Shown: piece by piece, positions 22,770-34,620 of the stretch
Numbering within the stretch: the stretch's first letter is position 1
Layout of the letters: the number at the start of each line of letters is the position of its first letter
Origin: Aurelia coerulea
Lineage: Eukaryota > Cnidaria > Scyphozoa > Semaeostomeae > Ulmaridae
Reading direction: 5' to 3'
Assembly: GCA_039566865.1 (NCBI GenBank)
Contig: CM076959.1
Location: 13,933,501 to 13,997,500, forward strand
DNA length: 64,000 bases
The notes under the pieces: generated by a model
What the model was told of the DNA's origin: nothing
What the model saw: the letters and a program-made list of their open reading frames with translations, nothing else
Databases searched by the model: none
Translations under genes and position numbers: made by a program

Positions 22770-23118
22770 CCCTTTGTACCTAGTGTACCTAGGGACTTTT
22801 ATCCTTTGTGGATGTGCAGCTGTATCTTGGTGTACCCACGTCCCCTTTGTACCTAGTGTACCTAGGGACTTTTATCCTTTGTGGATGTGCAGCTGTATCT
22901 TGGTGTACCCACGTCCCCTTTGTACCTAGTGTACCTAGGGACTTTTATCCTTTGTGGATGTGCAGCTGTATCTTGGTGTACCCTCGTCCCCTATGTACCT
23001 AATGTACCTAGGGACTTTTATCCTTTGTGGGTGTGCAGCTGTATCTTGGTGTACCCTCGTCCCCTATGTACCTAGTGTACCTAGGGACTTTTGTAATCTG
23101 TGGATGTGCAGCTGTACA
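22770..23118. repeat. 73-bp minisatellite, nearly five units
   Basis: Unit with landmarks TACCTAGTGTACCTAGGGAC, CTTTTATCCTTTGTGGATGT and GCAGCTGTATCTTGGTGTAC, nearly identical between copies, the last ones slightly diverged. Because 73 is not a multiple of three, each unit shifts frame, which explains the overlapping repeat-encoded frames; none is a gene. Confidence 0.85.
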
Positions 23119-23754
23119 GTTTGACAATGTTGGTTAAATTCATTCACTCAGTGTCCAGTTGCCCATGGTTTCTTGCACCGTGCCACCGAAACTTTCATTT
23201 ACCTTTCCAAATAAATGTTCGATTCACAATAGATGATTGCGCTAAAAATGGCAGACACGAAATGTTCACCATGATGCCTTGCGCTGCATTAATTTTTGAT
23301 GGAAGTGATTGGTTGATTTCTTCAATACCGCAAAAAGGATCTTGGTGAAAAAATCCTTGACGCAATCTTTATCGCGATCATCTATTGACGTCAGGTGAAA
23401 GATATTTGCGACAAAGCGAATTAATCACTCAAACTTTGTGAGCTTAATTATTTGCGTATTTTTGCGCCTGAAATACGTTGTTGAGACAGCCATAATGAAA
23501 TTAGTTTTTGCCTTAAACTCAATACAAAACCATATAATCTGATTGATTAATCTATCTGCGCATATGCAATAGAAACTAGGATAATATTTACACTCAATAG
23601 TTGAAATTTAGTACGACTTCACAAAGGCTGGCATGATATGCTCATACCTTTCGAAGCATAATAAATCATTTCTGCGGCGTCAGTAAACTTTATAATAGTG
23701 TGAATGCGAAAATAGATTGATTTAAGTTGAAATCAGCTTCAAAGTTTACATACA
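23119..23754. other. No gene seen
   Basis: No exon-like frame or repeat structure was recognised. Confidence 0.4.
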
Positions 23755-23779
23755 AGACACAGATCAATGAAAGCTTAGC

Positions 23780-24125
23780 AATTCATTTAATTCGCAGGTT
23801 CATTGGAACTTAGATGGAAACTTTGCTGAAGACTTGTGGAAACTTGAAGGCAAATTGCGCTTGACATTGTCAATGAATTTAAAGCCAAGCCATTGATTTA
23901 ATTTGTATGTTTATTGGAATTTTAATGGAAACTTCGAAGACTTGTGGAAATCTGAGGGCAAATTACGTATGATATTGTAAGTGTGTTTATGACTTCTTTA
24001 GTTAAATTATCAGTGACAGCCAAAGCATTCATTTAACCAACAGCTTCATTGGAACTTTAACGAAAACTGTTAAGAACTTTGGAAACCTGAAGGCAAATTG
24101 CATATGATATTGGAAGTGAATTTAT
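23780..24125. repeat. Degenerate tandem repeat, three units of about 120-150 bp
   Basis: Three blocks (about 23781-23878, 23893-23979, 24029-24120) share TTCATTGGAACTT, GGAAACTT...GAAGACTTGTGGAAA and GGCAAATTGC..ATGATATTG. They are diverged and non-coding. Confidence 0.6.
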
Positions 24126-24137
24126 AATATTTCAATG

Positions 24138-24755
24138 AACAAGGATAGATAATGTTACAATAGGATCCGCTACTTTTTATTCACACCTAGATACAAAGCG
24201 ATTTTTAAATGCAGACAAAGGGAATCCCATGCCCGGTTGGTCAAGTCATAAACAAAAACAAAGCAAGCCGCAAAAATGTCCCTGAAACCCCACCCAGGTC
24301 GATAGCTCGCTCGTTTTGCATTCCAGAACTAGTTTTTAAGAGCAAATGTTAGCACATATCGAAAGAAGAAGGATATATCTAAATTCTGCGTCGGGCATTT
24401 TATTTTTTTCGTACAGAAGCTGAGCAGTAAGTGTTTTAATTACACCTAAAAAGTACGAGAATTGAATCCCCTCGCAATTGGCTTCTGCATGAAATAAATA
24501 AAATGCCCGAGGCAGAAGTTTAGATGTGTCCTTCTTCTTTCGAAATGTGCGAATATTCGCTCTTGAAAACCATTGCTGGAATGCAAAATGAGCACGCTAG
24601 CTACCTGGGTTTCAGGGCAACTTTTGCTGCTTGCCTTGTTTTATTTGTGGCCTGATCAACCGGGCATGGCATTCCCATTATCTGCAGTCACAAATTGCTG
24701 TGTATCTAGATGTTAATAAAAAGTAGCGGAACCTATTGTAACATTATCTGGCCCT
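24138..24755. mobile_element. Family A, diverged subfamily, copy A2
   Basis: The same plan as A5 but with altered ends: left AACAAGGATAGATAATGTTA and CAATAGGATCCGCTACTTTT, right AAAAAGTAGCGGAACCTATT and GTAACATTATCTGG. The interior has AGAGCAAATG, TATCGAAAGAAGAAGGATAT and AATAAAATGCCCGAGGCAGA. The right end at 41298-41342 belongs to the same subfamily. Confidence 0.65.
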
Positions 24756-24849
24756 GAAGAAAATATTGGTATTGATGTGATATAAATATCGATGAAGAAC
24801 AGATATTCGGACGGAAAACTTTCGCCCGACATTAGCAACAGTTTTCAAA

Positions 24850-25398
24850 TGGACAAGTCAAAATAAACAAAATCTGCAAAACAGATCTTTGGACACATCC
24901 TTCTTCTTTCGTAATAAACACATAACTTCTCTTAAAAACTTCTTTTGCATGCACTAGGCGACAGTTTGCCTAGCCTACGCGTAGACCCATTATTCCAAAA
25001 GAAGAAAGGGTCTACGAAACAAAGAGCAAAGGCTTGCTACGGACGCCCAATTAATCATTCTAATCCCCTTTTCAAATGATTTGTGAAACGCGTGGAAACC
25101 ATAGAAATAGAAATATTTCTATGGTTGAAACAAAGGCTGCATAAATCAAGTTTCCAGAAATCTGGAAACCTCAGTAGCAAGCATTTGCTCTTTGTTTCGT
25201 AGACCCTTTCTTCTTTTGGAATAATGGGTCTACTCGTAGGCTACAGTTTGCCCTACTGGTTTCGGAGTAACTTTCGCGGCTTTGTTTGTTTTAATTACTG
25301 GTTGAGAGATTTTGTTTTGTCTGCAATCGCTGATTGTTTTGAATACCGGTGTCAATCAAGAGCAACTGATCCTATTGTCTTACGAAATCTGTCCTTCG
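24850..25398. mobile_element. Family A right arm, copy A3, interrupted by a MITE
   Basis: From CACATCCTTCTTCTTTCG through CATAACTTCTCTTAAAAAC to the end AAATCTGTCCTTCGTTG, matching the right arm of A5. It is split by a 273-bp insertion at 24971-25243. The left arm is not recognisable. Confidence 0.6.
24971..25243. mobile_element. MULE-like MITE with 9-bp target duplication
   Basis: Inverted ends of at least 60 bp beginning TAGCCTACGCGTAGACCC and TAGCCTACGAGTAGACCC, then CATTATTCCAAAAGAAGAAA, with one mismatch in the first 60. A perfect duplication CAGTTTGCC is at 24962-24970 and 25244-25252. Nested in a family A arm. Non-coding. Confidence 0.75.
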
Positions 25399-26199
25399 TT
25401 GTACTGGCTCAAAATTCTTAGTTTCTTATAGAAAATGCGTGTAATTTTCCCGTCGTTCTTTCAATAATTCAGGATCTTGGTTTCTTACAAGGAGATTTTG
25501 CTTTAATTCATTGCATTTCAATGATAGTACTAACCAAAATACACCTTTATCAATTCTTTTGGCTACTTGTGGCTGCATTTTGCATGCTTCTTCGTATGCA
25601 CTGATGTTAAATTAATAAGAGCAGATTTTTGGAAACCACTACTGTTTGGAGTTCATTAGAAATGGTAAGACTTATGCATAATCTTCAAACTTCTGTATGA
25701 ACTGTGTCTGATAAATTCTAATGCTTATTTCAGTTTGCCTGCCACAGTCATTTTGTAGGATTTGTCTGATAATTTATTCGGTTTAATTGATCAATAACTG
25801 GAATTTCGTGGTTTCAGGTTGCTCATCAATATGTGCAAGGTGTTTTTCATCTGCTCTGTCAGTTTGATTAAAAATAAATGTATCTCAAAACCTGTCCTGT
25901 CAGCTTGCTTCTCGGGTTTCCAGAAATACTATGTAAGGTTCTGTTGCGTGATCTTCGTTGTAAACTCCTGTTATTATTTTGCCGACAGAGACACCGTTTT
26001 GATTTTGGAAAAAAATTTCACTGTATCTGCTGCCTTAGGGGGGCCCCTGTATGGCTAAATTGCTAACGGCCCAGAGCTGCTCCGTTACGCCACTGGGTGT
26101 AGGCATCAAGGTGTCAGGTTATTCCATGCATCTTGTTCTATATTTGCAGCTCGACTTATGGACCGCATGAAAAGAAATTACTATGCTAAGTTTTAATTT
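25399..26199. other. No gene; one repeat end
   Basis: GTTTCTTATAGAAAATGCGTGTA near 25421-25443 is the right end of the TA-flanked GTAAGAAAC family also seen at 54171-54421. The rest shows nothing recognisable. Confidence 0.35.
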
Positions 26200-26715
26200 T
26201 TTTTTTCTTATATTCAATCAAAATTTTACAATACAAGTTACTTTTTAACACTACTTACAAAACTACTTTACGATACTACAAAAACGATACCTTGGAGAGC
26301 AAAAGTCTATGGCAACTCCGTAGCCATTACATAAAACTAAAGACTAAAAGTCTATCTCAAGTTAGACGTCATCTAGTGAAACAATTGAATTGATCATTTG
26401 GGGCAAGTTAGCGTGCCCAGATATCATGTGACGTCTAATTTAAGATAGACTTTCAAGACTATTACATACATTATATGAAACGACTACAAAAAAAAACAAA
26501 ACAAAAAAACAAAACAAAACAAAAATACAAGCAGGGACTTAGTGACTTGGTGGCTGTGTTGCGACAAACCGTATTTATAGCCATATTAATCAAACCGACC
26601 AGTGTTGTGGATATAACGCAGTGTTAATTCGATTATATTTTTATTTAACTCACTAGTGAGGTATTTACCACCATACAGTAATAGCTGTGTCAAAACATCA
26701 TTTGAAAGGCCAGTA
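26200..26715 (-). mobile_element. LINE 3' end with nested foldback
   Basis: The minus-strand segment 26710-26586 encodes a C-terminal tail of non-LTR type (LLLYGGKYLTSELNKNII...YIHNTGRFD, then stop). Its 3' UTR extends left and matches 33745-33900 (CTACAAAAACGATACC, GGAGCAAAAG). A small foldback with AAAGTCTATCTCAAGTTAGA ends lies at about 26346-26452 within it. A CAAAA-rich run lies at 26487-26525. Confidence 0.5.
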
Positions 26716-27023
26716 TATCCAAATGGTCCAAATCCAAATGTAATCCAAATTAATCCAAATGTAGCTTTAGATTAAAGGGCATTTTGAATCAATTACTGAT
26801 GTGCGTATATACCGGGTGTCTGAAAAAGTATACAGATTTGGGTGGCTCCAGCGATGTGAATTTAGCTTTGATCGATGGGTAATCACTCTCAAAATGTTCC
26901 TCAATAGTTAACTTGAACATAGATCAAAAGTATACAGATTTGGGTGGCTCCAGCGATGTGAATTTAGCTTTGATCGATAGCTAATCACTCTCAAGATGTT
27001 CCTCAACAGTTAACTTGAATATA

Positions 27024-27609
27024 CAGGTTGTCCTAAAAAAATTGTGCCCCGTTTGTCTGAAGATTGCGACAAAACGGCAAAAGATTCTCGCCAAACTTTT
27101 GCATGGTGGTGCTCTTCAGATGTTCAATTAAAGTTTGCCACCATCCCCATGAAAATCCGTTGAAAAATGATGGAGCTATGAACTTCAGGAGACCAAATCA
27201 TTGAAACCAGCGGTCGGCCATTTTGTCTTACTATTTTGCAGCGATAAATAGCTTCATGGATTGAAAATGAAACAGCAGCCTCCAATGTCATTGCTCTCGT
27301 GAAAATTCTGATAATCCTCGGAGAGCTCCACTATTTCTAATCTAACAGAAATTATTTCTTACCTCACGTGAAGATACTTATCACTGCAAAATAGTAAGAC
27401 AAAATGGCCGACCGCTGGTTTCCGTCATCAGGTAAATTTGGTCTTCTGAAGGTCATAGCTCCATCATTTTTCTACGGATTTTTACGGGGATGGTGGCAAA
27501 CCTTAATTGAACATCTGAAGAACACCATCATGCAAGAGTTTGGCGAGAATTTTTTGCCGTTTTGTCGCAATCTTCAGACAAACGGGGCACAATTTTTTGG
27601 GACACCCTG
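27024..27609. mobile_element. TA-flanked foldback MITE inside the array
   Basis: Ends CAGGTTGTCCTAAAAAAATT and, inversely, CAGGGTGTCCCAAAAAATTG, with arms of over 200 bp (GTGCCCCGTTTGTCTGAAGA; AAAATGGCCGACCGCTGGTT). TA lies on both sides, and removing one TA plus the element restores a normal array unit (TTGAATATAGAT). Non-coding. Confidence 0.75.
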
Positions 27610-29664
27610 TAGATAAAAAAGTATACAGATTTGGTTGGGTCCAGCGATGTCAATTTAGCTTTAATCGATGGCTAATCACTCTCAAATGTTCCTCAATAGT
27701 TAACTTGAACATAGATAAAAAGTATACAGATTTTGTTTGCTCCGTCGATGTGAATTTAGCTTTAATCAATGGCTAATCACTCTCAAAATGATTCTCAATA
27801 GTTAACTTGAACATAGATAAATACGTTTACAGATTTGGTTGGGTCGAGCGATGTGAATTTAGCTTTAATCAATGGCTAATCACTCTCAAAATGTTCCTCA
27901 ATAGTTAACTTGAACATAGATAAAAAAGTATACAGATTTGGTTTGCTCCGTCGATGTGAATTTAGCTTTAATCAATGGCTAATCACTCTCAAAATGATTC
28001 TCAATAGTTAACTTGAACATAGATAAAAACGTTTACAGATTTGGTTGGGTCGAGCGATGTCAATTTAGCTTTAATCGATAGCTAATCATTCTCAACATGT
28101 TTCTCAATAGCTAACTTGAATATAGATAAAAAAGTATACAGATTTTGTTTGCTCCGTCGATGTGAATTTAGCTTTAATCAATGGCTAATCACTCTCAAAA
28201 TGTTCCTCAATAGTTAACTTGAACATAGATAAAAAAGTATACAGATTTTGTTTGCTCCGTCGATGTGAATTTAGCTTTAATCAATGGCTAATCTCTCTCA
28301 AAATGTTCCTCAACAGTTAAAACTTGAACATAGATAAAAAAGTATACAGATTTTGTTTGCTCCGTCGATGTGAATTTAGCTTTAATCAATGGCTAATCAC
28401 TCTCAAAATGTTCCTCAACAGTTAAAACTTGAACATAGATAAAAAGTATACAGATTTTGTTTGCTCCGTCGATGTGAATTTAGCTTTAATCAATGGCTAA
28501 TCACTCTCAAAATGTTCCTCAATAGTTAAAACTTGAATATAGATAAAAAGTATACAGATTTTGTTTGCTCCGTCGATGTGAATTTAGCTTTAATCAATGG
28601 CTAATCGCTCTCAAATGTTTCTCAATAGTTAACTTGAATATAGATAAAAAAGTATACAGATTTTGTTTGCTCCAGCGATGTGAATTTTGCTTTAATCAAT
28701 GGCTAATCACTCTCAAAATGTTCCTCAATAGTTAACTTGAACATAGATAAAAAAGTATACAGATTTGGTTTGCTCCGTCGATGTGAATTTAGCTTTAATC
28801 AATGGCTAATTGCTCTCAAAATGTTCCTCAATAGTTAACTTGAACATAGATAAAAAAGTATACAGATTTGGTTTGCTCCGTCGATGTGAATTTAGCTTTA
28901 ATCAATGGCTAATCGCTCTCACAATGTTTCTCAATAGTTAACTTGAATATAGATAAAAAAGTATACAGATTTTGTTTGGATCCGTCGATGTGAATTTAGC
29001 TTTAATCGATGGCTAATCACTCTCAAAATGTTCCTCAATAGTTAACTTGAACATAGATAAAAAAGTATACAGATTTGGTTTGCTCCGTCGATGTGAATTT
29101 AGCTTTAATCAATGGCTAATTGCTCTCAAAATGTTCCTCAATAGTTAACTTGAACATAGATAAAAAAGTATACAGATTTTGTTTGCTCCGTCGATGTGAA
29201 TTTAGCTTTAATCGATAGCTAATCATTCTCAACATGTTTCTCAATAGCTAACTTGAATATAGATAAAAAAGTATACAGATTTTGTTTGCTCCGTCGATGT
29301 GAATTTAGCTTTAATCAATGGCTAATTGCTCTCAAAATGTTCCTCAATAGTTAACTTGAACATAGATAGAAAAAGTATACAGATTTGGTTTGCTCCGTCG
29401 ATGTGAATTTAGCTTTAATCAATGGCTAATCACTCTCAAAATGATTCTCAATAGTTAACTTGAACATAGATAGAAAAAGTATACAGATTTGGTTTGCTAC
29501 ATCGATGTGAATTTAGCTTTAATCAATGGCTAATCACTCTCAAAATGATTCTCAATAGTTAACTTGAACATAGATAGAAAAAGTATACAGATTTGGTTTG
29601 CTACATCGATGTGAATTTAGCTTTAATCAATGGCTCAAAATGTTTCTCAATAGTTAACTTGAAT

Positions 29665-30800
29665 AAATTGTGGGGTTCCTCAAGGTTCATGCCTTGGTCC
29701 ATTGCTGTTTCTTATCTATATAAATGATTTACCTTATGCATTGCATAAAGGACACATTACCATGTATGCTGATGACACCACTATTTCCCTTTCCTCTAAG
29801 AACCCTATTGAACTGCAAAACGACCTAAACGATGAACTGACCAAGCTAAAAGAGTGGCTACAAGGCAACAAACTTTCATTGAATGTGGTTAAAACACAGG
29901 CTCTTGTGATTGGATCATCTCCAAATATTCGCAAGATCGAAAACCATCCTGATGTTCAGCCATCTTTTGAGATAGATAATCTACCTATTGAGATTGTAAA
30001 GGATATCAAATATCTTGGGGTTCAAATAGATAATCGTCTTAATTGGGACAAACATATACAGAAAACTAGGACCAAAGCTACTCAAGCTCTTGGCCTTATT
30101 AAGTACTCCAAAAGGTTTCTGAAGCCTGGCATACTTAATGATATGTACAGAGGCCTTGTTGAGCCACATTTAAGTTATTGTTGCTCTGTGTGGGGCTGCT
30201 GCAGTGACACTAACATTAACAGGCTGCAAAAGGTACAAAATAGGGCAGCCAGAATTGTAACGAATAGCAAATATGATACATCCGCAATGCCTCTGATCAA
30301 CGGTCTTGGATGGGCAACAGTCAAGCAGCTTATTTTCAAAGAATCAGCTTCGCTTATGTATAAGTCCTTAAATTCGTTGGCTCCAGATTATTTGTCCTCG
30401 TTGTTCACAAGATGCTCCGACAGTAATGAACGAAATCTGCGATCGACAGATCTGAATCTGAAAATACCATTACTTAAAACAAAAACAGGTCAGAAATCTT
30501 TCTGCTACAGAGGAACCACCCTTTGGAACAGCCTGGATAAAGCTAGTAAATCAGCTTCCTCTCTTGGTGCTTTCAAAAATCTGATCTAATAAGTCGGATT
30601 ACGTGCTTTCCTTCGTATTTTAATTTATTCACCGTTTATTTACTGTATTATACTGTAAATGATTGGCTTTTGTAAATATATAATATTATTGTAACTAGTT
30701 TTCCTTTTGCAGCTTAGGTTTTTTTAACAGGTCAGTTTGAAAACCAGATATTATTCTGAAACTTTTTTAACCTGTATAAATATTTTAAATGATGATGATG
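29665..30800 (+). mobile_element. LINE (CR1/L2-like), 5'-truncated, inside the array
   Basis: An open frame from 29666 to the stop at 30587-30589 starts within the polymerase at CGVPQGSCLGPLLFLIYINDLP-type motif 4, includes the catalytic YADD (MYADDTT), the LGV thumb region, an LSYCCSVWG block and the C-terminal FCYRGTTLWNSL. No frameshift is seen, so the copy is fairly young. A short 3' UTR ends in a (GAT)n tail at 30788-30800. The endonuclease and N-terminal polymerase are missing by 5' truncation. The array resumes directly after it. Confidence 0.8.
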
Positions 30801-31015
30801 AATATAGATAAAAAAGTATACAGATTTGGTTTGCTCCAGCGATGTGAATTTTGCTTTTATCGATGGGCAATCGCTCTCAAGATCTTCCCAACAGTAAACA
30901 AGCAAAAATTCTTGAGGCACAGCTAATAAATCAACGATAGCCATGATAAAATTTGAATAATGCTAGATCTCATTATATTCTCTTTGCCAAAAGTCACCCC
31001 CAGACACCCATTAGG

Positions 31016-32245
31016 CAGTTTCTATTAATTTCAAATTTTGATTTTGATATGCTTCAAGAATTTGCTGAGGCGAGTAACATAATACAGGAAACAAGTGAAA
31101 ATAATGCAAAATATGGCAACAATTTGCTTTCGTAAGATAAATAGCTTCTTAAGTTATATTTTCCCAGCACTGGAGTTTCTTAATTTTTTGGCAGTCTGAG
31201 AGTTGAGTTTCTTGTGAGCAGTTTCTTACGAAAAAATACGTGCGCATCTCATCCTTTCCATTTCTACCATTTTCGGGAGATTCCTAGGAAATTCTCTCTG
31301 ATAAAATTCTAGCTTTGCAGATTTTCTAAAACAAGAGAAAATTGGAAAAACAAGATAATTTCTTCTTGTGAATATAACATAAATTGCAGAACAAACATCA
31401 GCAATTTATGAGCACACTTGAATCAGTTACTATTAATTTATCTCTGAGATTTCGCCTCCTATCGGTGTATGCAATTGTTGCGTAAAGAAACTTAGAAAGT
31501 TGTGTACTGTCGCAGATGCTTTGAAGATTCCAGATTTCACTGACGTGTGTTGTCAGGTTTCGAAACGATCTAAAACAGCCGAATACTGAATTATTGAAAG
31601 CAAATACGCGTGTATGAATTTGCAAATGTAAGATATTCATGTTTGCTACACATTATCGAGCAGCCGGCCCAGCCCGCTGGCAGGATAGAACGGCGGTTGA
31701 AAAACTTGAGACGCTGCCGATACGATGATGAGAAATGCTACTAGAATTAACGGTGACAACGACTCTCAAAACAATTTTTTTTGTGTTTTAGACTTTCAAG
31801 AACAAAGGACAAGCAAAGGAAATTCTCAGAAACATTTGTTTTGCTTGGAATTTCAAGGAACAAAGGGTTCATTGTCTCATACAAAGGACATTCTAAAGTT
31901 TATTGATCAAGACCCCAAATATAGACAAAGATTTTAGGTGAGCAACCCAACTAGTACAGTCGAGACCAATAATTTAAGACCAAATTTTTGTCAATGATGT
32001 TTCTTGGCGTAACGAGATTCACCCGGTAGGGTACTCTGGTGGCATTTGCCAGGCAGTGAGGGGTATATCAGACCATTTTAGCTTTCAACTTCCAGTGACA
32101 GCCCTTAAATATATAAAAACACATGTAAACTTAAAAGAAGTTTCCACGACCATTTCTCTACCATTTGGCACCGTTATCATTTCGATCGTTGCATGCTAAT
32201 TCAAATATGCTGTGACAAAGAGCAGGTGAATGCACATTTATTTTG
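31016..32245. other. No gene; repeat ends only
   Basis: GTTTCTTACGAAAAAATACGTG near 31221-31243 is a member of the GTAAGAAAC-end family. The remaining sequence shows no exon or RNA gene that can be supported. Confidence 0.35.
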
Positions 32246-32248
32246 TAA

Positions 32249-32716
32249 CAGTAAAAACCCGCGTATAAGAACCTAGTGGATTAAGAACCTACAGGCGGAA
32301 ATTTTGCAATTAAACCCCAATTATATAAGAACCCACTCAGCCTGGAATTTGAAATAGGTTCTTACTTTTAGAGAGCATGGGGTCTTATTCACAACAGAAA
32401 TTTGTGGAAGAATAAAAAATGATAATATTACCCGATGAGAAGTTTTTTAAAGATTTTCTCCGGATTATATAAACATTTCTGATTCTTCCACAAATTTCTG
32501 TTGGGGAATATCTCATAAACTCAACTGATGTGAACTGACGGTAAATAATAGGCCTGAAGTTTGAATCTGAAGAAAAGAAATTCCCGAAAGCCATGAATAA
32601 AATAAGAACCAATTTAAGAACCTGAACAGCCTCATTTCCCACTAAATACCCAAAAAATAAGAACCTAGTTAGGCTGACTTGCAAAATTGTAGGTTCTTAT
32701 ACGCGGGTTTTTACTG
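32249..32716. mobile_element. MITE with CAGTAAAAACCCGCG ends
   Basis: The left end CAGTAAAAACCCGCGTATAA and the inverted right end are identical over at least 20 bp and continue GAACCTA. TA follows the right end; the left flank is AA, so a TA duplication is only partly preserved. AAGAACC motifs recur inside. Related in layout to the element at 54619-55049. Confidence 0.65.
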
Positions 32717-32789
32717 TATGTAGCAGAGCATTTTCGTTCAGTATTTTGGAACACTTGCACTCACAAAAAATGAAAGTAAAGAACTGGAC

Positions 32790-33250
32790 TGTATCCACTG
32801 AAAACAACTTCGTCAAGTATGGAATGATAAGAGAATACACAACAAACAACTATACAAAAAGAGCAAAGAAAAACCACTGAGTGCTGAAATGAAGGAAGCA
32901 AGATGGAGAACATTCGGTCATATATTACGATTACCAATGAACACACCATGTCAACAATCAATGAATTACTACTTTGAATGCCCACCTAAAGCAAAGAAAT
33001 TCCGTGGAAGAAAAAGAATAACCTTGCCTGTATTGCTTGACAACGACATCGTAGACGCAGCAAAATACCATCAACAATTGCAAATAAAACAGTTTAAAAC
33101 AAGAGAAGACCTTAACATGCTGAGAAATTATGCAAACGATCGTAATGGATGGAAAAACTTGACTAATTTGATTTGTAGTATCGCGCAAGGTGAACAATGA
33201 TACAGTTGCAAGCCGAATGCGCAGTGAGAGAGAGAGAGAGAGAGAGATAT
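32790..33250 (+). mobile_element. LINE C-terminal fragment with (GA)n tail
   Basis: The frame around 32889-33200 encodes RWRTFGHILRLP, then FRGRKRITLPVLLDND, which matches the C-terminal region found in RTE-like and related LINE polyproteins. The same frame is readable upstream (KQLRQVWNDKRIHNK) but broken by a stop near 32799. A GA microsatellite ends the copy. Only a degraded 3' piece remains. Confidence 0.55.
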
Positions 33251-33900
33251 TTTAAAGAAGCAAAAATTGGTTCAAATGCTAATTAAGGCCTACTTTAAAA
33301 ATATTACAGATACTAAAACAAATTCATAAAAAAGAAATGTACAATCCGTGTATATTTACAAAAAGATTACATGATAAAAGCATCTATCCTGTTAGGAACC
33401 CCACTTTAGGAATATAAATCTTGCAGAGCCTACAGTTGCATTTATCACCTTTCCAGCATCTAACTCGTTTTTTGAAAATAGGAAGGGTATTGGATTGTTT
33501 TATTTCTAGCGGTAATAGTTGCCACAGTTTATTTCCAAGGTAGGTTATGCTCTCAATTCCAAATGACGTAGTCCTATGGTGCTGGATGTAAAACCAATGG
33601 TCGGGGAAGCTTTGCGTAAGTTGGTGTTTGCTGTTAAGTTATTTGAGAACTGCTACATACTGAAAGCTAAAACAATCTGCTATCTGCCCGATATATCCTG
33701 CCAGTACAGTACAATTAGTTCAAACAATTTTGTCTTTCTATAAATTCCATTTAATGAATTTAGAATTTACGAAATACCTAAAACTAAAAACGAGCTACCA
33801 TACAATACTACAGAAACGATACCAAGGGGAGCAAAAGATCATGACTACCCCAGGGCCATTGCATGAAGAACATAAACCTAAAATACAACTAAATATGCTA
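33251..33900 (-). mobile_element. LINE 3' ends, two fragments
   Basis: On the minus strand, 33590-33384 encodes SFGIESITYLGNKLWQLLP, then FKKRVRCWKGDKCNCRLC and a stop. This is the FG..S..Y.G..LW..LP and CxCxxC ending of many non-LTR polymerases. Upstream frames are shifted. Beyond 33745 lies the 3' UTR of the LINE type seen at 26200-26715. Confidence 0.55.
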
Positions 33901-34618
33901 TAGACCCCCTAGCTATTCAGAAAAGAATCAGAATCGAACGATATTTTGCGACGTTTTTGTAGAATTTTCGAATGTACGCAATAGTGATAGAAGCTCTATC
34001 GCCACTCAATCGAAAGTCGCGTATGAAATTGAAATGTATAAGAATGACGCTCAATCCAGGCTCTTTTGTAGACTAGCTAAAAGGGTCTGTTACGAAAAGC
34101 TACATATAAACAAAACAATGTCCTGTTGCACATGTTCAAACCAATGACGGATTATGTGTGAAAGAAAAACACGAGATCGACGGATCCTGCCTGCGGTTTT
34201 CTTTAATTTGTTCGTGATTTTGCCTATTCTTTCAAGAGGATGTGTGAGCTGGTGTAATCTAGCTTTTTTACTGCGTCAAAGGTGTACATTTTAGGAGTTT
34301 CACAGTTGAACATCTGCCTCGTTTGTCTTGAAAATAAGATTTTTTCGACATGAAAGGTGGACATTTTCGTACGTTTCTAGGTCAAAGATAAATACGCAGT
34401 CAAAAGCTGTGCACAGATTTTCCTCATAAACAAAACAACTGATGATTTTCTGAAAAGGAGAATCTATTCTACTCATGCCAAAGTAATGGCCTAGAGTATA
34501 AGTACCAACGGACGACTAATGCACAGTCGAAATTGAAAAAGATACTGATTTGTAATGCATTGTTTGTTTTGGCAACAAAATAACTGATTTTAACGACTAA
34601 TGTAAAATGCAGGTCATA
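33901..34618. other. No gene seen
   Basis: No exon, RNA or terminal repeat was recognised. Confidence 0.4.
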
Positions 34619-34620
34619 TA

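Larger units (their letters stand above)
26825..30890. repeat. About 103-bp satellite-like array, roughly 23 units
   Basis: The unit carries AAAAAGTATACAGATTTGGT, TTGCTCCGTCGATGTGAATT, TAGCTTTAATCAATGGCTAA and CTCAATAGTTAACTTGAAC. The ATACAGAT landmark recurs every 102-107 bp. Variants are clustered (GTCGAGCG, CTACATCG), consistent with local duplication of units. Confidence 0.9.
26812..31015 (+). mobile_element. Mariner-like foldback element with amplified left terminal repeat
   Basis: Begins CCGGGTGTCTGAAAAAGTAT after TA (26810-26811), like the left end of the complete relative at 34621-35159. The subterminal unit is then repeated in tandem to about 30890, after which sequence homologous to the interior of the relative follows (GAGGCACAGC, TAAATCAACGAT, CTAGATCT). 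The right terminal repeat is not found, so the element is truncated. Two later insertions (27024-27609 and 29665-30795) interrupt the array. Confidence 0.6.

Noticed and set aside
22621..23075. Overlapping repeat-encoded frames
   Set aside because: A 73-bp unit shifts frame every copy, so the frames are artefacts of the minisatellite.
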